This document shows, piece after piece, positions 1 through 8,037 of a stretch of DNA of 64,000 bases; position 1 is the first letter of the stretch, and every line of letters starts with the position of its first letter. The notes below the pieces were generated by a model, which was given only the letters and a program-made list of their open reading frames with translations, was not told where the DNA came from and ran no database searches. The position numbers and the translations under genes are program-made. Source of the stretch: Streptomyces malaysiense. Its GTDB lineage: Bacteria; Actinomycetota; Actinomycetes; Streptomycetales; Streptomycetaceae. The stretch spans positions 329,949 to 393,948 of the forward strand of contig NZ_LBDA02000012.1 of assembly GCF_000980885.2 (NCBI RefSeq), given 5' to 3'.

Positions 1-669
1 GGCGTCTTCGGCGGCATGGGCGGCTGCGGCATGATCGGCCAGACCATGATCAACGTCAAGAGCGGGGCCCGCACCCGCCTGTCGACCTTCCTGGCCGGCT
101 TCTTCCTGCTCGTCCTGTGCATCGTCCTCGGCCCCGTCGTCTCCACCATCCCCATGGCCGCGCTGGTGGCCGTCATGGTCCTGGTGTCGGTCGGCACCTT
201 CGACTGGCACTCGATCCAGCCCGCCACGCTCAAGCGGATGCCGATCGGCGAGACCGCCGTCATGGTCGTCACCGTGATCGTCGTCGTCGCCACCGGCAAC
301 CTGTCCATCGGCGTCGTCGTCGGTTCCCTGACCGCCATGGTGATCTTCGCCCGCCGCGTCGCCCATCTCACCGACGTCACCTCCGTCACCGACCCCGACG
401 GCACCCAGGTCGTCTACGCCGTCAGCGGTCAGCTCTTCTTCGCCTCCTCCAACGACCTCGTCACCCAGTTCGACTACGCGGACGACCCCGACAAGGTCGT
501 CATCGACCTCACCGGCACCCACATCTGGGACGCCTCGTCCGTCGCCGCGCTCGACGCCATCGAGACCAAGTACGCCCAGCGCGGGAAGACCGTCGAGATC
601 ATCGGCCTGAACAACCCCAGTGCCCACCTCCACGGCAGGCTCAGCGGCGAACTCACCGCCGGCCACTGA
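1..669 (+). CDS. SulP-family anion transporter, C-terminal part (5' end outside window)
   Basis: The reading frame is open from the first base, so the gene starts upstream and only the last ~222 codons are here. The visible part begins in glycine-rich membrane sequence (GGMGGCGMIGQ), followed by hydrophobic segments around FLAGFFLLVLCIVLGPVV and MVVTVIVVVATGN. It ends in a cytoplasmic STAS domain of about 100 residues (VVYAVSGQLFFASSNDLV; VVIDLTGTHIWDASSVAAL). Membrane core plus C-terminal STAS is the SulP/SLC26 layout; members move sulfate, bicarbonate or other anions across the inner membrane. The substrate cannot be told from this portion. Confidence 0.9.
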   Translation, partial: GVFGGMGGCGMIGQTMINVKSGARTRLSTFLAGFFLLVLCIVLGPVVSTIPMAALVAVMVLVSVGTFDWHSIQPATLKRMPIGETAVMVVTVIVVVATGNLSIGVVVGSLTAMVIFARRVAHLTDVTSVTDPDGTQVVYAVSGQLFFASSNDLVTQFDYADDPDKVVIDLTGTHIWDASSVAALDAIETKYAQRGKTVEIIGLNNPSAHLHGRLSGELTAGH

Positions 670-885
670 GCCGGCCGCGGGCCCGCCGGTCCCCCGCCCC
701 CGGATCGAAGAAGGTCCCGGCGCGCCGCGGGGCGCCCGGCACGCGGCCGCGGACGTGAAGGCCGGGCGGGGACATGACGGCACCGAAGACGGGCTCGGCC
801 GGGTCGCGGACGCCTGCCGGCCGGCTCTCGGGACAGGGGGCGGCCGGAGGGTGACCCGCGTCGCATCGGTGCGGACGAGGCTTGC

Positions 886-903
886 TATGCAACGAGTTGC
901 ATA
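886..903. promoter_or_regulatory. Palindromic operator upstream of the PadR gene
   Basis: TATGCAACGAGTTGCATA is an inverted repeat with two perfect 8-base arms and a 2-base centre, ending 14 bases before the chosen PadR start. Position and symmetry fit autoregulation by the downstream PadR protein, which is common in this family. The binding protein is inferred. Confidence 0.6.
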
Positions 904-917
904 GAAAGATCGACGGC

Positions 918-1490
918 ATGGCGCTCGAACACGCGATCCTGGTGTCGCTTCTGGAGAAGCCGGGCTCCGGCTATGAACTGGCCCGGCGTTTCGAGCGCTC
1001 CATCGGCTACTTCTGGACCGCGACCCACCAGCAGATCTACCGCGTGCTCAAGCGTATGGAGAACGACGGCTGGGTCGACGCGCGGGACGTCCCGCAACAG
1101 GGCCGGCCGGACAAGAAGGAGTACCGCGTCGCCGACCTCGGCCGCGCCGCGCTGTCCTCCTGGCTGCACGACCCGATCGAACCGGAGAGCGTCCGCCACG
1201 ACCTGGCCGTCAAGATCCGGGGCGCCGCCTTCGACGACCCGGCCGCCCTGATCCGGGAGGTGGAGCGTCACCGCCAGGCCCACCGGGACCGGCTGGCGCA
1301 CTATCTCGCGGGCCAGGCACGGGACTTCACGGAAACCGGAGCCGGCCCGGCAGGTCCCGGGGCGCCGCCCGACGCGGAGCGCGAGCTGCAGCACGCCGTA
1401 CTGCGCGGCGGCATCGCCTACGAGCGGATGATGATCGGCTGGCTGGACGACGTGCTCGCCACGCTGGCCCGGTTCGGTCCGGACAGCTGA
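918..1490 (+). CDS. PadR-family transcriptional regulator
   Basis: A 190-residue PadR-type repressor. The N-terminal winged helix is clear (MALEHAILVSLLEKPGSGYE, then QIYRVLKRMENDGWV and a basic wing with GRPDKKEYRV). A C-terminal helical domain (about residues 95-185) would form the dimer. I chose ATG 918 rather than the upstream TTG at 882 because the PadR fold begins at MALEHAIL, AGAAAG lies in front of it, and the upstream start would place the palindrome inside the coding region. The acyl-CoA dehydrogenase gene follows 78 bases later on the same strand and may be its target. Confidence 0.88.
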   Translation: MALEHAILVSLLEKPGSGYELARRFERSIGYFWTATHQQIYRVLKRMENDGWVDARDVPQQGRPDKKEYRVADLGRAALSSWLHDPIEPESVRHDLAVKIRGAAFDDPAALIREVERHRQAHRDRLAHYLAGQARDFTETGAGPAGPGAPPDAERELQHAVLRGGIAYERMMIGWLDDVLATLARFGPDS

Positions 1491-1568
1491 CCCCCGCCGG
1501 TCCTGCCGGGCCCGACGGGACCGGCCGCCCGCCTCCCACCCGACCACCAGCCGAAAGGCGCCCTCACC

Positions 1569-3293
1569 ATGGCTGACCAGCTGCTGTTCAACCCGCGCAC
1601 GTACGACCCCGCGCATTTCGACCCGGAGACACGCCGCCTGCTGCGGGCCACCGTCGACTGGTTCGAGGAGCGCGGCAAGCGGCGGCTGATCGAGGACTAC
1701 CGCAGCCGCGCGTGGCTCGGCGACTTCCTGGCCTTCGCGGCGAAGGAGAACCTGTTCGCCACCTTCCTCACCCCCTCCTCCGCCGCGGGAACGGACGAGC
1801 CGGACAAGCGGTGGGACACCGCCCGGATCGCGGCGCTCAACGAGATCCTCGGCTTCTACGGCCTGGACTACTGGTACGCGTGGCAGGTCACGATCCTCGG
1901 CCTCGGCCCGGTCTGGCAGAGCGACAACGCCGCCGCCCGCGCCCGCGCCGCCGGACTCCTCGACCAGGGTGAGGTGTTCGCGTTCGGACTCTCCGAGAAG
2001 GCCCACGGCGCCGACATCTACTCCACCGACATGCTGCTCGAACCCGAGGCCGGCGGAGGCTTCCGGGCCACCGGCTCCAAGTACTACATCGGCAACGGCA
2101 ACGCCGCCGGACTCGTCTCCGTCTTCGGCCGCCGCACCGACGTCGAAGGCCCCGACGGCTACGTCTTCTTCGGCGCCGACAGCCGCCACCCCGCCTACCA
2201 CCTGGTGAAGAACGTCGTCGACTCCTCGAAGTTCGTCAGCGAGTTCCGCCTGGAGGACTACCCGGTCGCGGCCGAGGACGTCCTGCACACGGGCCGCGCC
2301 GCCTTCGACGCGGCCCTCAACACCGTCAACGTCGGCAAGTTCAACCTGTGCACCGCCTCGATCGGCATCTGCGAGCACGCGATGTACGAGGCCGTCACCC
2401 ACGCCCGCAACCGCGTCCTGTACGGCCGTCCAGTCACCGACTTCCCGCATGTGCGGCGGGAGTTGACCGACGCGTACGTCCGGCTCGTCGGCATGAAGGC
2501 GTTCAGCGACCGCGCGGTCGACTACTTCCGCTGCGCGGGCCCCGACGACCGCCGCTACCTGCTCTTCAACCCGATGACGAAGATGAAGGTGACCACGGAG
2601 GGCGAGAAGGTCATCGACCTGATGTGGGACGTCATCGCCGCCAAGGGCTTCGAGAAGGACAACTACTTCGCCCAGGCGGCCGTGGAGATCCGGGGCCTGC
2701 CGAAGCTGGAGGGCACGGTCCACGTCAACCTGGCGCTGATCCTGAAGTTCCTGCGCAGTCACCTCCTCGACCCCGCCGAGTACCCCGCGGTGCCGACCCG
2801 CCATGACGCGGCGGACGACGACTTCCTGTTCAAGCAGGGCCCGGCCCGCGGCCTGGGCTCGGTGCGCTTCCACGACTGGCGGCCCGCCTTCGACGCGTAC
2901 GCGCACCTGCCCAACGTGAGCCGCCTGCGCGAACAGGCCGACGCGCTCTGCGCGTTCGTCACGACCGCCGCTCCCGACGCGGAGCAGAGCCGCGACCTCG
3001 ACCTCCTCCTCGCGGTCGGCCAGCTCTTCGCCCTCGTCGTGCACGGTCAGCTCGTCCTGGAGCAGGCCGCCCTGACCGGGCTCGACCCGGACGTGCTCGA
3101 CGAACTCTTCGCCGTCCTCGTGAGGGACTTCTCCGCACAGGCCGTCGAACTGCACGGCAAGGACTCGGCGACCGAGGAACAGCGGAACTGGGCCCTCGGC
3201 GCGATCCGCCGCCCCGTGCCGGACCAGACCCGCACGGACCGGGTCTGGCAGCGCGTCGAAGCGCTGTCCGGGGCGTACGAAATGGCCCCGTAG
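1569..3293 (+). CDS. Acyl-CoA dehydrogenase family protein
   Basis: A 574-residue flavoprotein of the acyl-CoA dehydrogenase fold. The middle shows the family pattern (VFAFGLSEKAHGADIYSTDM, then a beta-domain with ATGSKYYIGNGNAAGLVSVF), and the C-terminal helical half carries GKFNLCTASIGICEHAMYEA and RNRVLYGRPV. Such enzymes introduce an alpha,beta double bond into acyl thioesters using FAD. It is longer than the usual ~380-400 residues, with about 150 extra C-terminal residues, so it belongs to an extended subgroup whose substrate I cannot name. A GAAAGG ribosome site lies about 10 bases before the ATG. It lies behind the PadR gene, possibly in one operon. Confidence 0.85.
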   Translation: MADQLLFNPRTYDPAHFDPETRRLLRATVDWFEERGKRRLIEDYRSRAWLGDFLAFAAKENLFATFLTPSSAAGTDEPDKRWDTARIAALNEILGFYGLDYWYAWQVTILGLGPVWQSDNAAARARAAGLLDQGEVFAFGLSEKAHGADIYSTDMLLEPEAGGGFRATGSKYYIGNGNAAGLVSVFGRRTDVEGPDGYVFFGADSRHPAYHLVKNVVDSSKFVSEFRLEDYPVAAEDVLHTGRAAFDAALNTVNVGKFNLCTASIGICEHAMYEAVTHARNRVLYGRPVTDFPHVRRELTDAYVRLVGMKAFSDRAVDYFRCAGPDDRRYLLFNPMTKMKVTTEGEKVIDLMWDVIAAKGFEKDNYFAQAAVEIRGLPKLEGTVHVNLALILKFLRSHLLDPAEYPAVPTRHDAADDDFLFKQGPARGLGSVRFHDWRPAFDAYAHLPNVSRLREQADALCAFVTTAAPDAEQSRDLDLLLAVGQLFALVVHGQLVLEQAALTGLDPDVLDELFAVLVRDFSAQAVELHGKDSATEEQRNWALGAIRRPVPDQTRTDRVWQRVEALSGAYEMAP

Positions 3294-3471
3294 CCCCGAC
3301 TCCCACTGCGGGAACTCCGACTGGATGATCAACCTGGCCGACTCGCCGACGGGGTGGGCATCCGCACGGGGGAGCGGTACCCGGCCCAGGCGTCGGCTAC
3401 CGGGTTCTTCGCCCGCGGGCTCCTCGTGGCAACCTGACGATGGCCGGCAACCGCACCAGGAAGGTGGCAGG

Positions 3472-3927
3472 ATGAAGATCTCGGTGGACGACCTCTCCGG
3501 ACCCGAGATCATCGACTTCCTCGACGCGCACGTCAGGGAGTTGAGGTCGATCACTCCCCTGGAGAGCAAGCACACACTTGACCTGGAAGGGCTGCGCAAG
3601 CCCGAGGTGACCTTCTGGACGATCGAGGACGGCGGAACCCTGGTGGGCTGCGGCGCGATCAGACGACTCGATGTCGGCCACGCCGAGGTCAAGTCGATGC
3701 GAACGGCCCCCTCGCGCAAGCGGAGCGGAATCGCCTCGAAGCTGCTCGCGCACATCATCGCCGAGGCCAGGCGCATGGGGTGCTCCAGGCTGAGCCTGGA
3801 GACCGGTACGACCGACTTCTTCCGGCCGGCCCGAGCCCTGTACGAGAAGTTCGAGTTCGAGTACTGCGCGCCCTTCGCCGACTACAAGGAAGACCCCAAC
3901 AGCGCGTTCATGACGCAACTGCTCTAG
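3472..3927 (+). CDS. GNAT-family N-acetyltransferase
   Basis: A 151-residue acetyltransferase. The acetyl-CoA-binding motif A is visible as VKSMRTAPSRKRSGIASKLL (R-x-x-G-I-A), after the strand LVGCGAIRRL and before a C-terminal ALYEKFEFEYCAPFADY segment, which resembles small-molecule or amino-acid N-acetyltransferases. ATG 3472 was chosen because AGGAAGG precedes it at good distance; the frame is open further upstream without family similarity. Substrate unknown. A hairpin 65 bases past the stop probably ends the transcript. Confidence 0.87.
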   Translation: MKISVDDLSGPEIIDFLDAHVRELRSITPLESKHTLDLEGLRKPEVTFWTIEDGGTLVGCGAIRRLDVGHAEVKSMRTAPSRKRSGIASKLLAHIIAEARRMGCSRLSLETGTTDFFRPARALYEKFEFEYCAPFADYKEDPNSAFMTQLL

Positions 3928-3991
3928 GGCGTGTATCGGAGGTGCTGGTGTGGCAGCTGCGGTCAACTGCTCACCGTGAGATCGCGAGGGC

Positions 3992-4012
3992 CCCGGCGGC
4001 TCTCGCGCCGGG
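3992..4012. terminator. Rho-independent-like hairpin between convergent genes
   Basis: Perfect 7-bp stem CCCGGCG / CGCCGGG with a 7-base loop, between the GNAT stop and the 3' end of the minus-strand efflux pseudogene. It could serve both strands. There is no clear T-run, as is usual in Streptomyces. Confidence 0.45.
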
Positions 4013-4027
4013 ACCCCGGCCAGGGGT

Positions 4028-4570
4028 TCATGGCTGCTGGTCGGCGGCTGCGAAGCGGCTTCGGGTGAGGGTGGCGAAGCAGATCAGGGCCAGGGCTGCG
4101 GCGAGGGTCTGGATGAGGGCCATGGGGACGGCGCTGTCGGTGAGACCGGCCAGGGGCGATACGAGGGCGCCGATGAGGAAGCTGGAGGACCCGAGGAGTG
4201 CGGCGGCGGCTCCGGCGCCGTGGCTGGTGCGGTTCATGGCCGGGGCGTTGGCGTTGCCGATGAGCAGCCCGAGGCTGGAGATCAGGACGAACGGCACCGC
4301 GCAGACGACCGTCAGGCTGGGGTGGCCGAATACGCCGGCTGCGAGGGCGAGCATCGCCAGGCTGGCGATGAACAGGAGGGCGAGTCCGGTGGTGGCGATC
4401 GCATGGACGGGGAAGCGGCGGGGAGCACTTGGCCGTTGAGCTGCCGACGCCGACCATCCCGGCGGCGTTGAGTCCGAAGAGCAGGGCGTAGGTCTGGGGT
4501 GTGGCGCCGTAGAGGTCCTGGAGGACGAAGGGGGACGCGGCGATGCCTTCCCGAAACCCTCCCCGCCGCC
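4028..4570 (-). pseudogene. Bcr/CflA-type MFS drug-efflux transporter remnant
   Basis: Only the C-terminal part of a Bcr/CflA-like multidrug efflux protein survives. One frame carries ASPFVLQDLYGATPQTYALL and FGLNAAGMVGVG. The following stretch continues in a second frame (QLNGQVLP) and then a third (HAIATTGLALLFIASLAMLA through the last membrane helices to FAAADQQP and a TGA). At least two frame changes are therefore needed, and no N-terminal membrane segments are found upstream. The gene is truncated and frameshifted and should be non-functional. The 5' boundary is approximate. Confidence 0.75.
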
Positions 4571-4940
4571 GCGCGCCGGACACACGGCCTGGGCCTGGCC
4601 CAGATGCGGAGCTTGGTCGCCGACCGCGCACGGGCGCCGCGGAGTTTCTGCACTGTTCCTGGATCGCCCCCGAGACGTCCATCGAGGCCCTGCACGACGC
4701 TTACTCGCTCTGCCTGCTCTCCGCATGCTCTCCATGCGGGCACGGTGCGTGCGTATTTCGCGTTCCAGCGGACCGAGGGTGTCGCTCGCCGCCCGGTCCG
4801 GTGGCACCGCCACGAGAACGTCGCGTCGCCGGCGAGAGCCGCCCGGTAGCTCGCCCGCCCGTCCCGGGTCCGGAGCGCCGTTTTGCCGGAGCGGCAACAG
4901 GAGTGGTGCGGCCGGCGCGTGGTGGGTGACGGTGGGTCCC

Positions 4941-5621
4941 GTGACCGACGACATCGCTGAAGAATCCCCCGGGTCCACCGCTCCCTCGGCCGCCGGCGGG
5001 TACGCCGGAGACCCCGCGCTCCGGGCGGAGTGGGACGAACGGTACGCCGAACGGCCGCAGTTGTGGAGCGGCCGGCCCAACGGTGCGCTCGTCGCCGAGA
5101 CCGCCGGGCTCACCCCTGGACGGGTGCTCGACGTGGGCTGCGGCGAAGGCGCGGACGCCGTCTGGCTCGCGCGCGCCGGATGGGAGGTGACGGCGCTGGA
5201 GGTCTCGGGCGTGGCGCTGGAGCGGGCGGCCGGGCACGCGCGGGACGCCGGCCTCACCGTTCACTGGGTCCATGCCGCACTTACGGAGGCCGGGCTTCCG
5301 CCGGCCTCCTTCGACCTTGTCTCCGCGCAGTACCCGGCCCTGCTGCGCACCCCCGATGCCGCGGCCGAGCGCGCTCTGCTCGCGGCCGTCGCGCCCGGCG
5401 GTGTGCTGCTGCTCGTGCACCACGCGGGGATGGACGACGGGCAGGCGCGCGACAGCGGCTTCGACCCGGCTGACTACGTCTGGCCCTCGGCCGTCGCGGA
5501 ACTGCTCGACGGCGACTGGCGGGTGGAGGTGGACGAGCGGCGGCCACGCGTGGCACCCGAGGGCGGTGCCGGCGCACACCATGCCGACGACCTGGTGCTG
5601 CGCGTGCGGCGACTGCGCTGA
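4941..5621 (+). CDS. Class I SAM-dependent methyltransferase
   Basis: A 226-residue Rossmann-fold methyltransferase. Motif I is VLDVGCGEGADAVWLARAGW, followed by the acidic end of strand 2 (VTALEVSGVALERA), motif-II-like DLVSAQYPALL, and VAPGGVLLLVHH. This arrangement resembles TehB/UbiG-type small-molecule methyltransferases. GTG 4941 is my preferred start; in-frame GTGs at 4926 and 4932 are also possible, and no ribosome site decides among them. The substrate is unknown. The TetR gene downstream is convergent. Confidence 0.85.
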   Translation: MTDDIAEESPGSTAPSAAGGYAGDPALRAEWDERYAERPQLWSGRPNGALVAETAGLTPGRVLDVGCGEGADAVWLARAGWEVTALEVSGVALERAAGHARDAGLTVHWVHAALTEAGLPPASFDLVSAQYPALLRTPDAAAERALLAAVAPGGVLLLVHHAGMDDGQARDSGFDPADYVWPSAVAELLDGDWRVEVDERRPRVAPEGGAGAHHADDLVLRVRRLR

Positions 5622-5725
5622 GGATCCCTCGGCCCGCGGCCGGCCGCCCGGCGCCGCCCCGCGAGCCGTGCGCCCTTTGGCGACGGCTTCCCGGAGGGGT
5701 GGTGTCGGGTGGGGCCGAGCGCCGA

Positions 5726-6331
5726 CTACGGTCCGGCCGTGCCGGTGGTGTCCGCCGGCGTGCGGGCGACGGCCCAGGCCGCCTCGATCATCCGGAAGAT
5801 CTCGTCCAGGGCGGCGTCCGGGTCGGACGCCTCGCGGGCCAGTGAGTAGGCGTCGATCACGAACCTCGCGATCGTCCGGTTCGCCGTCGTGCCCTTCGAC
5901 AGGCCGGGATCGCCGGCGATGGCCGCCGCCAGCGACTCCGCGTGGCGCAGCCTCATCGACTCCTCGTACTCCCGCAGGGCGGGAGACCCGTCGATCAGTC
6001 GCCGGACCGGGAGGGCGCTGTCCGCCGTGCAGTGCCGGACCAGGGACTGGACCTCGCGGTGCAGCGCGGGGACGAGCGGCTCGTGCGGCGCCCGGCCGGT
6101 GACCGCCCGCGTGAGGCATCGCTCGAAGTCGTCGTCCCGTTCGAACACCAGGGCCTCTTTGGCGGCGAAGTGGGAGAAGAGCGTGGTGACGGCCACATCG
6201 GCCTCGGCGGCCACGTCCCGGATCCCCACCGCCTCGTACCCGCGCTCCAGAAAGAGCCGGAGGGCGGTGTCGGCGATCTTCTTGCGGGTCGCGGCCTTCT
6301 TGCGTTCACGGCGTCCGATCGGCACGGTCAT
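5726..6331 (-). CDS. TetR-family transcriptional regulator
   Basis: A 201-residue regulator with a standard TetR N-terminus: KKIADTALRLFLERGYEAVG, IRDVAAEADVAVTTLFSHFA and AAKEALVFERDDDF form helices 1-4, and the C-terminal ~140 residues form the ligand-binding domain. It is transcribed divergently from the oxidoreductase gene at 6401, with 69 bases between the two start codons, so it most likely controls that gene and itself. The ATG sits 6 bases after a TAGTGT hexamer, suggesting a leaderless message. Confidence 0.9.
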   Translation of the reverse strand: MTVPIGRRERKKAATRKKIADTALRLFLERGYEAVGIRDVAAEADVAVTTLFSHFAAKEALVFERDDDFERCLTRAVTGRAPHEPLVPALHREVQSLVRHCTADSALPVRRLIDGSPALREYEESMRLRHAESLAAAIAGDPGLSKGTTANRTIARFVIDAYSLAREASDPDAALDEIFRMIEAAWAVARTPADTTGTAGP

Positions 6332-6400
6332 GCCGGGACACTATCAAATACGAATCTGCAACAGATCCAAAAACATAACCGTTAGTGTTACGATCTCCGC
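6332..6400. promoter_or_regulatory. Divergent promoter region, probably giving leaderless transcripts on both sides
   Basis: On the plus strand TACGAT (6389-6394) lies 6 bases before the ATG at 6401. On the minus strand TAGTGT (complement of 6338-6343) lies 6 bases before the ATG at 6331. Both resemble Streptomyces -10 boxes (TAgrrT) at the spacing expected if transcription starts at the A of ATG. No ribosome site precedes either gene. TAACCGTTA (arms TAAC/GTTA) at about 6376-6384 is a possible TetR half-operator. Confidence 0.5.
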
Positions 6401-7294
6401 ATGAGAAAAGTGAGCTTCGACGAGTTCGGCGGTCCGGACGTCCTGCGCCTCGTGGACGCCGAGGAGCCGCACGCGAGTCCCGGCCGGATACGCGTCGCCG
6501 TGCGGGCGGCGGGCGTGAATCCCGTCGACTGGAGGATCCGCGAGGGCCAGAAGCTGGGGGCCCATCCGGTCGAGTTGCCCTCCGGAGTCGGGCTGGACGC
6601 CGCCGGTGTGGTGGACGAGGTCGGCGAGGGCGTCGAAGGAGTCGAGATCGGCGACCCGGTGTTCGGCGAAGGCTCCAGCACCTACGCCGAGTTCGCCGTG
6701 CTGTCGGCCTGGGCCCGTATGCCTGAGGGGCTGACGTTCGAAGAGGCGGCCGGATACCCCTCCGTGGTGGAGACCGCGCTGCGCGTCATCCGCGAGGTCG
6801 GTGTGCGGTCCGGGCAGACACTGCTGGTCAGCGGCGCGTCCGGGGGAGTCGGCTCGGCGGTGCTGCAGATCGCCCGCGACCGCGGCATCACCGTGATCGG
6901 CACGGCCGGGGCCGCGAACCAGGACTATCTGCGCGGCCTGGGCGCCCTCGCCACGACGTACGGCGAGGGCTGGGCCGAGCGGGTGCGGCGGCTCGGCGCC
7001 GTCGACGCTGCCCTCGACCTGGCCGGTTCCGGCGTGGTCCGCGAACTGGTCGAGCTGACCGGCGACCCGCGCAAGGTCGTCTCCATCGCCGATCTCGGCG
7101 CGCCGCGGCTCGGTGTCCGGTTCTCCGGCGTGGCCGGGAGCGTGCCCGATGCGCTCGCGGTGGCCGCCGACCTCATCTCGCGGGGAAAGCTCCACATCCC
7201 GGTCGAGAAGTCGTATCCGCTCGCCGAGGCCGCGGCGGCGCACATCGACAGCCGGGCAGGCCACACTCGCGGACGCCGCGTCATGGTCGTCTGA
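6401..7294 (+). CDS. Zinc-free MDR-type NADP-dependent quinone oxidoreductase
   Basis: A 297-residue medium-chain dehydrogenase/reductase of the quinone-oxidoreductase type. The N-terminal GroES-like domain has RVAVRAAGVNPVDWRIREGQ, and the nucleotide-binding domain has TLLVSGASGGVGSAVLQIA. The structural and catalytic zinc cysteines of alcohol dehydrogenases are missing. Such enzymes reduce quinones or enones with NADPH and are often induced by electrophiles through a neighbouring TetR protein, which is the arrangement here. A second member of the family lies at 57586. Confidence 0.88.
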   Translation: MRKVSFDEFGGPDVLRLVDAEEPHASPGRIRVAVRAAGVNPVDWRIREGQKLGAHPVELPSGVGLDAAGVVDEVGEGVEGVEIGDPVFGEGSSTYAEFAVLSAWARMPEGLTFEEAAGYPSVVETALRVIREVGVRSGQTLLVSGASGGVGSAVLQIARDRGITVIGTAGAANQDYLRGLGALATTYGEGWAERVRRLGAVDAALDLAGSGVVRELVELTGDPRKVVSIADLGAPRLGVRFSGVAGSVPDALAVAADLISRGKLHIPVEKSYPLAEAAAAHIDSRAGHTRGRRVMVV

Positions 7295-7625
7295 GAACGG
7301 GGCGACCGGCGGGCGCGTCCGCCGGGCCGGTCCGTCGGGACGGGGCCTGCCACTGTGCCCCGCGGACCACGGGTACGGAGTCGCAGACGCGCAGCCGCGC
7401 GTCCCTGCGGGCCCGGCCCGGGGACGCTCCGGCACCCACCACGCGGCCGTCGGCGACGGCCGGCCACTCGCCCAGGGCCGAAGGCCCGGCGGTGGTAGGG
7501 GGTGTGCCGGACGGCGGCGCGGGCGGTGGCCGTGGGCCGTGCATACGTGCGCCGGCCGCGCACCGGCCGCGTGATCCGCGGCGTGCGGCGGGGCCGGCGC
7601 GGTCGGGCACGCACAGCGCGCGGCG
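7295..7625. other. Gene-free stretch between convergent genes
   Basis: No supported gene. Just past the oxidoreductase stop, GACCGG (from 7304) and CCGGTC (ending 7332) could pair as the outer stem of a terminator. The rest is GC-rich sequence in which open frames on both strands show proline/arginine-rich, non-protein-like composition. Confidence 0.4.
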
Positions 7626-7982
7626 TCAGGCGCGCTCCGTCCCCGTGGTCTCCTCGGTGCCCCTGGACCGGGCGCGACGGCGGCTCACCAGGGTGCTTCC
7701 CACGATCACCAGACCGATGGCGACGACCCTGGCGGCCCCGTAGTAGCCGGCCGCCGGCTCCTGCGGGGTGCCGGGCAGCCGAAAGGAGACCCACACCGCC
7801 GCGAGAGCACCGAGGACGATCAGCGCGACGGCCCCCCACGCGCCGAGGTCCGCCCACCAGGACACCGGGCCGCGACCCGGGTCGTGGCTCTGCTCAACGC
7901 CTCTGTCCGTCAAGGTGAGTTCTCCGGTTCGAGAGTGGTGGCGGTCGCCGGGGAAGACGCGGATCCGGCGGGGGAGGTTCAC
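7626..7982 (-). CDS. Small two-helix membrane protein of unknown function
   Basis: A 118-residue protein with two predicted membrane helices (WGAVALIVLGALAAVWVSF, then VVAIGLVIVGSTLVS) separated by a short loop with a GYYGAARV turn, and a positively charged C-terminus (RRRARSRG). I do not recognise the family. The N-terminal ~30 residues are polar and the start is uncertain (GTG 7982 or a later codon). It lies downstream of the alpha-mannosidase on the same strand but 55 bases away, and nothing ties it to sugar use. Confidence 0.55.
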   Translation of the reverse strand: MNLPRRIRVFPGDRHHSRTGELTLTDRGVEQSHDPGRGPVSWWADLGAWGAVALIVLGALAAVWVSFRLPGTPQEPAAGYYGAARVVAIGLVIVGSTLVSRRRARSRGTEETTGTERA

Positions 7983-8037
7983 GCGGGACGTCGCCGAACC
8001 GGCCGGCCGCCGCCGGCGACCGCTCGGGCCCCGGGCC

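Noticed and set aside
885..3776. Very long minus-strand open frame (963 codons) antisense to the PadR and acyl-CoA dehydrogenase genes
   Set aside because: High GC removes stop codons in antisense frames; its translation has no domains and an Arg/Val/Gly/Glu bias, whereas the plus-strand genes match families well.
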